DNA of 64,000 nt, from NCBI RefSeq assembly GCF_900112395.1, contig NZ_FOLN01000006.1, positions 186,001-250,000 of the forward strand. Reading direction: 5' to 3'. The notes under the pieces are model-generated. The model did no database searches and was not told the origin of the DNA. It was given only the letters and a program-made list of their open reading frames with translations. Position numbers and translations under genes: made by a program. Positions 61,578 through 64,000 of the stretch are shown one piece after another (within the stretch, counting starts at the first letter, position 1; each line of letters starts with the position of its first letter). Source of the stretch: Algibacter lectus (lineage in GTDB: Bacteria; Bacteroidota; Bacteroidia; Flavobacteriales; Flavobacteriaceae).

Positions 61578-63017
61578 TTAAAATTGAAAATATATAAACT
61601 CTTGCTGAGTATCACTGCTAAAAACAAAAATTATAGCGATTATAATCATATAAAAAGCCCATCTAATAACCCTAGATTGCTTAAGCAATAACACTTCAAT
61701 TGCATAGTGTTGACGTCTTCCAATCCATTCTATTCCTATAAAAAGAAGAATGAGCACTAGTAAATTAGTTGGTCTAATAGTTGGTAAGGATAATAAACTA
61801 GAACTAAATAGACCTTTTAAATAGGTTACTGCATGTGTAACGCTTTCTGACCTAAAAAAGACCCAAGCAATAACAGTTAATCCAAAAGTAAGTCCCATTT
61901 GCACTAGCTCTGTAATGCTTGGTAATTTTGAATCTTGAGCGACCACATTTAAATGTGTCCGATTACGTTTGGCCAATAATAATGGCAAAAAGTAAAGTGC
62001 ATTTAAAAATCCCCAAATAATAAACGTCCAATTGGCACCATGCCAAAATCCACTGACTAAAAATATTATAAACGTGTTACGTACTTTCATCCAAGTGCCT
62101 CCTTGACTGCCTCCTAAAGGAATGTATAAATAATCCCGAAACCATGTGGATAAGGATATGTGCCAGCGTCGCCAAAATTCGGCTATATCTCTTGAAAAAT
62201 AGGGAAAGGCAAAGTTTTGCTTTAAGTCAAAACCAAATAATCTTGAAGTACCAATGGCTATATCAGAATACCCAGAAAAATCACCATAAATCTGAAAAGT
62301 AAAAAACAACGCCCCCATTAACAATGTGCTTCCCGAATGCTCTGCCGAATTATTAAAGATTTGATTGGCATACTCGGCACAATTGTCTGCAATAACCACT
62401 TTTTTAAAAAAGCCCCAAAGTATTTGTCTACATCCATCCACAGCTTGACTGTAATGAAATTGGCGCTTTTTATAAAATTGTGGTAATAAATGAGTCGCAC
62501 GCTCTATAGGACCTGCCACTAATTGTGGAAAAAAACTAACAAAGGCTAAAAACGAAACGATATCTCTTGTAGGTTCTAGTTTTCGTTTATAAACATCTAT
62601 AGTGTAACTTAAGGTTTGAAAGGTGTAAAAGCTAATACCAACAGGCAAAATAATATCTAAAGTATTAGGCTGAATTGGACTCCCAAAAAACGAGAAGGCG
62701 TCAACAAAACTATCAACAAAAAAATTGTAATATTTAAAAAAACCTAAAAACCCTAAGTTAACAAGGATACTGGTCCACAACAACAACTTTCTTTTAGAGG
62801 GTTGTGCTGTTTGGTTTAATTGGAATCCAATAGTGTAATCCACAAGAGAACTAAAAACAATTAAAGATAAAAAACGCCAATCCCACCAACCATAAAACAC
62901 ATAACTAGCAACAACTAATAACGCATTTTGAAGTTTTAAATTTTTATTAGTTATAAACCAATAAAGTATAAAAACTATTGGTAAAAATAGGGCGAAGTCT
63001 AGGGAGTTAAAATACAT
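61578..63017 (-). CDS. MBOAT family O-acyltransferase (AlgI-like)
   Basis: 479 residues with about ten membrane helices. MBOAT signatures: FLPIVFILYWF at the N-terminus, PQLVAGPIERATHLLPQF, WRRWHISLSTWFRDYLYIPLGGSQGG and the catalytic His in SGFWHGANWTFIIWG. It moves an acyl (usually acetyl) group across the membrane for O-acetylation of a polysaccharide, probably with the SGNH-like protein encoded next. It starts the local group after a GT2 gene. Confidence 0.95.
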   Translation of the reverse strand: MYFNSLDFALFLPIVFILYWFITNKNLKLQNALLVVASYVFYGWWDWRFLSLIVFSSLVDYTIGFQLNQTAQPSKRKLLLWTSILVNLGFLGFFKYYNFFVDSFVDAFSFFGSPIQPNTLDIILPVGISFYTFQTLSYTIDVYKRKLEPTRDIVSFLAFVSFFPQLVAGPIERATHLLPQFYKKRQFHYSQAVDGCRQILWGFFKKVVIADNCAEYANQIFNNSAEHSGSTLLMGALFFTFQIYGDFSGYSDIAIGTSRLFGFDLKQNFAFPYFSRDIAEFWRRWHISLSTWFRDYLYIPLGGSQGGTWMKVRNTFIIFLVSGFWHGANWTFIIWGFLNALYFLPLLLAKRNRTHLNVVAQDSKLPSITELVQMGLTFGLTVIAWVFFRSESVTHAVTYLKGLFSSSLLSLPTIRPTNLLVLILLFIGIEWIGRRQHYAIEVLLLKQSRVIRWAFYMIIIAIIFVFSSDTQQEFIYFQF

Positions 63018-63902
63018 TTATCCAGAATAATTTAGTCCTTTTAGTTTTTTTATAATGTGTAACGTACTAGCTTTAACAGGACGTCTATATCTTAAAATCG
63101 TGGGCAACTTTAAAAGTGTCGATAAGCAAACATATACAAAAGCTTTAAAATACTTAAAGTCTTTTAAAGCATACTTTTTAAAATTATGCAATAACAATTT
63201 AGCTATTTTTATTAAAGGCGACTTATAATACACAAGATACAAACGTATTGTATTTTTTAATTGATGTTCAAATCTAAAATAATTTTTACCTTGTAATTTC
63301 CTTTTTATAATATCCACACGATGGTTTACTATTATTTTAGAATTGTAGACTATTTGATAGCCTAAATCTAAAACCTCTAAAGCCAAAGCTGGTTCTTCAC
63401 CATAAATATCAATCCAAACAGGAAAACCTCTTGAGGCATCATACGCTTCCTTCTTAATAGCAAATCCACAACCAATAAAATCATTTGTATAATACGATTC
63501 AGTATATTTTGCAAAACTTAAAGCCTCATTATCGGATTTGTATAACCCTCTTATTTCTTGAAAAGCGATTATACCAAGGTTGGGATTGGCACTAAAATCT
63601 TCTTCAATAGATTTTATAAAGGCTTCACTTATTGGGTGTGCATCATCATCTAAGCCAATAAGAATTTGTCCTTTCGCTTTATTATATAAGCTATTTCTGG
63701 CTGGTGAAGCACCAATGTTTTTTTTAGATACTGTCCAATTAACCCAGTCAAAATCATTAATAATGGTTTCGGTTTTGGAACAACCATCTATAAAAACCAA
63801 CACTTCATGAATAGAAAAATCTATTAAAGATTTCAACTTCTTTAATGTATAAGCTAAATCTTCTGGTCTATTTTTTGTGACTATTAAAAAAGAAATTTGC
63901 AT
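63018..63902 (-). CDS. Glycosyltransferase family 2 protein
   Basis: 294 residues, GT-A: SFLIVTKNRPEDLAYTLKKL, EVLVFIDGCSK, GQILIGLDDDAHPISEAFI and GFPVWIDIYGEEPALALEVLDLG. A C-terminal basic helical part (KNTIRLYLVYYKSPLIKIAKLLL) may touch the membrane. Its stop is adjacent to the MBOAT start. Donor unknown. Confidence 0.9.
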   Translation of the reverse strand: MQISFLIVTKNRPEDLAYTLKKLKSLIDFSIHEVLVFIDGCSKTETIINDFDWVNWTVSKKNIGASPARNSLYNKAKGQILIGLDDDAHPISEAFIKSIEEDFSANPNLGIIAFQEIRGLYKSDNEALSFAKYTESYYTNDFIGCGFAIKKEAYDASRGFPVWIDIYGEEPALALEVLDLGYQIVYNSKIIVNHRVDIIKRKLQGKNYFRFEHQLKNTIRLYLVYYKSPLIKIAKLLLHNFKKYALKDFKYFKAFVYVCLSTLLKLPTILRYRRPVKASTLHIIKKLKGLNYSG

Positions 63903-64000
63903 TTATTGGTTTGCGGAATAAACGGTTTGGTATAGGGTTTCTATTTTGGATTGCAAGGTAACACGATTATAATTTTCTTGGATGAAATCGATATTAAAAT
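63903..64000 (-). CDS. Partial CDS, C-terminus of a probable glycosyltransferase
   Basis: The minus-strand frame is open to the right edge and ends with TAA at 63905-63903, directly before the GT2 start at 63902. The visible 31 or so residues read FIQENYNRVTLQSKIETLYQ and end YSANQ, like the last helix of a GT4 glycosyltransferase. It shows that the EPS operon continues upstream. Confidence 0.6.
   Translation of the reverse strand, partial: FNIDFIQENYNRVTLQSKIETLYQTVYSANQ

Noticed and set aside
1-64000. CRISPR arrays, tRNA/rRNA genes, insertion sequences, prophage
   Set aside because: No regularly spaced repeats, cloverleaf or rRNA-like segments, transposase or phage structural genes were seen. 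The repeated elements found are short palindromes or promoter-proximal repeats.

Overview
The window is AT-rich chromosomal DNA of a Bacteroidota bacterium, almost certainly a marine member of Flavobacteriaceae. The evidence is the TAnnTTTG-type -7 promoter boxes, a PorV/PorQ-family outer-membrane protein, a MetX-aspartokinase-homoserine dehydrogenase fusion, a BACON-PL7 alginate lyase lipoprotein, and short palindromic intergenic repeats. The genus cannot be fixed from sequence alone. I see no rRNA, tRNA, CRISPR array, insertion sequence or prophage.

Layout. (1) 1-8.7 kb: an assimilatory sulfate reduction operon on the minus strand (DUF2061, cysH, cysD, cysN, a siroheme sulfite reductase with a C-terminal HEPN domain, cobA, a siroheme dehydrogenase/chelatase, a ferredoxin-NADP reductase). 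The N-terminus of a probable serine acetyltransferase lies at the left edge. An Rrf2 regulator is encoded upstream, and a dyad at the operon promoter is a candidate operator. (2) 8.8-16.5 kb: a ribosomal peptide (RiPP) cluster of the grasp-with-spasm type on the minus strand. It holds six small precursor-like genes ending their leaders in Gly-Gly (one, at 16016-16165, only 49 codons), an ATP-grasp maturase, a SPASM maturase, and a C39-peptidase ABC exporter with its HlyD partner. Four precursors share a leader and three share a PGGAST core; a 39-nt sequence is repeated before them. (3) 16.7-21.2 kb, divergent on the plus strand: an ECF-type sigma factor, a single-pass TPR protein with anti-sigma-like layout, and a 1042-residue TPR-CHAT peptidase predicted to sit in the periplasm on a C-terminal anchor. 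The convergent alginate lyase follows. (4) 22.5-29.0 kb: a methionine operon (metY, the MetX-AK-HSD fusion, metZ-like) behind a clear SAM-I riboswitch with its terminator.

(5) 29.2-31.7 kb: a lone PD-(D/E)XK nuclease-like protein and a Cys-rich secreted protein, both of unknown function. (6) 31.8-42 kb: housekeeping genes: recQ, kdsD/kpsF, tatC, an AhpD-like protein, lptB, a LURP-one/scramblase-like protein, terC, pssA, a PorV/Q-like protein and a DUF4105 protein. (7) 42-64 kb: a long minus-strand exopolysaccharide/O-antigen operon. It has an initiating sugar-phosphate transferase, many glycosyltransferases, a Wzy-like polymerase, FkbM and exostosin-like proteins, a nonulosonate branch (NeuB-like synthase and a NeuA-HAD fusion) and an MBOAT acyltransferase with two paralogous SGNH-like partners. 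The operon continues past the right edge.

Functional links: regions 1 and 4 together supply cysteine and methionine. Regions 2 and 3 share a divergent intergenic region and are the most likely place for an undescribed system: a multi-precursor RiPP island whose promoters may be read by the neighbouring sigma factor and whose biology may involve the membrane-tethered CHAT peptidase. That link is inference from layout and repeats, not demonstrated.
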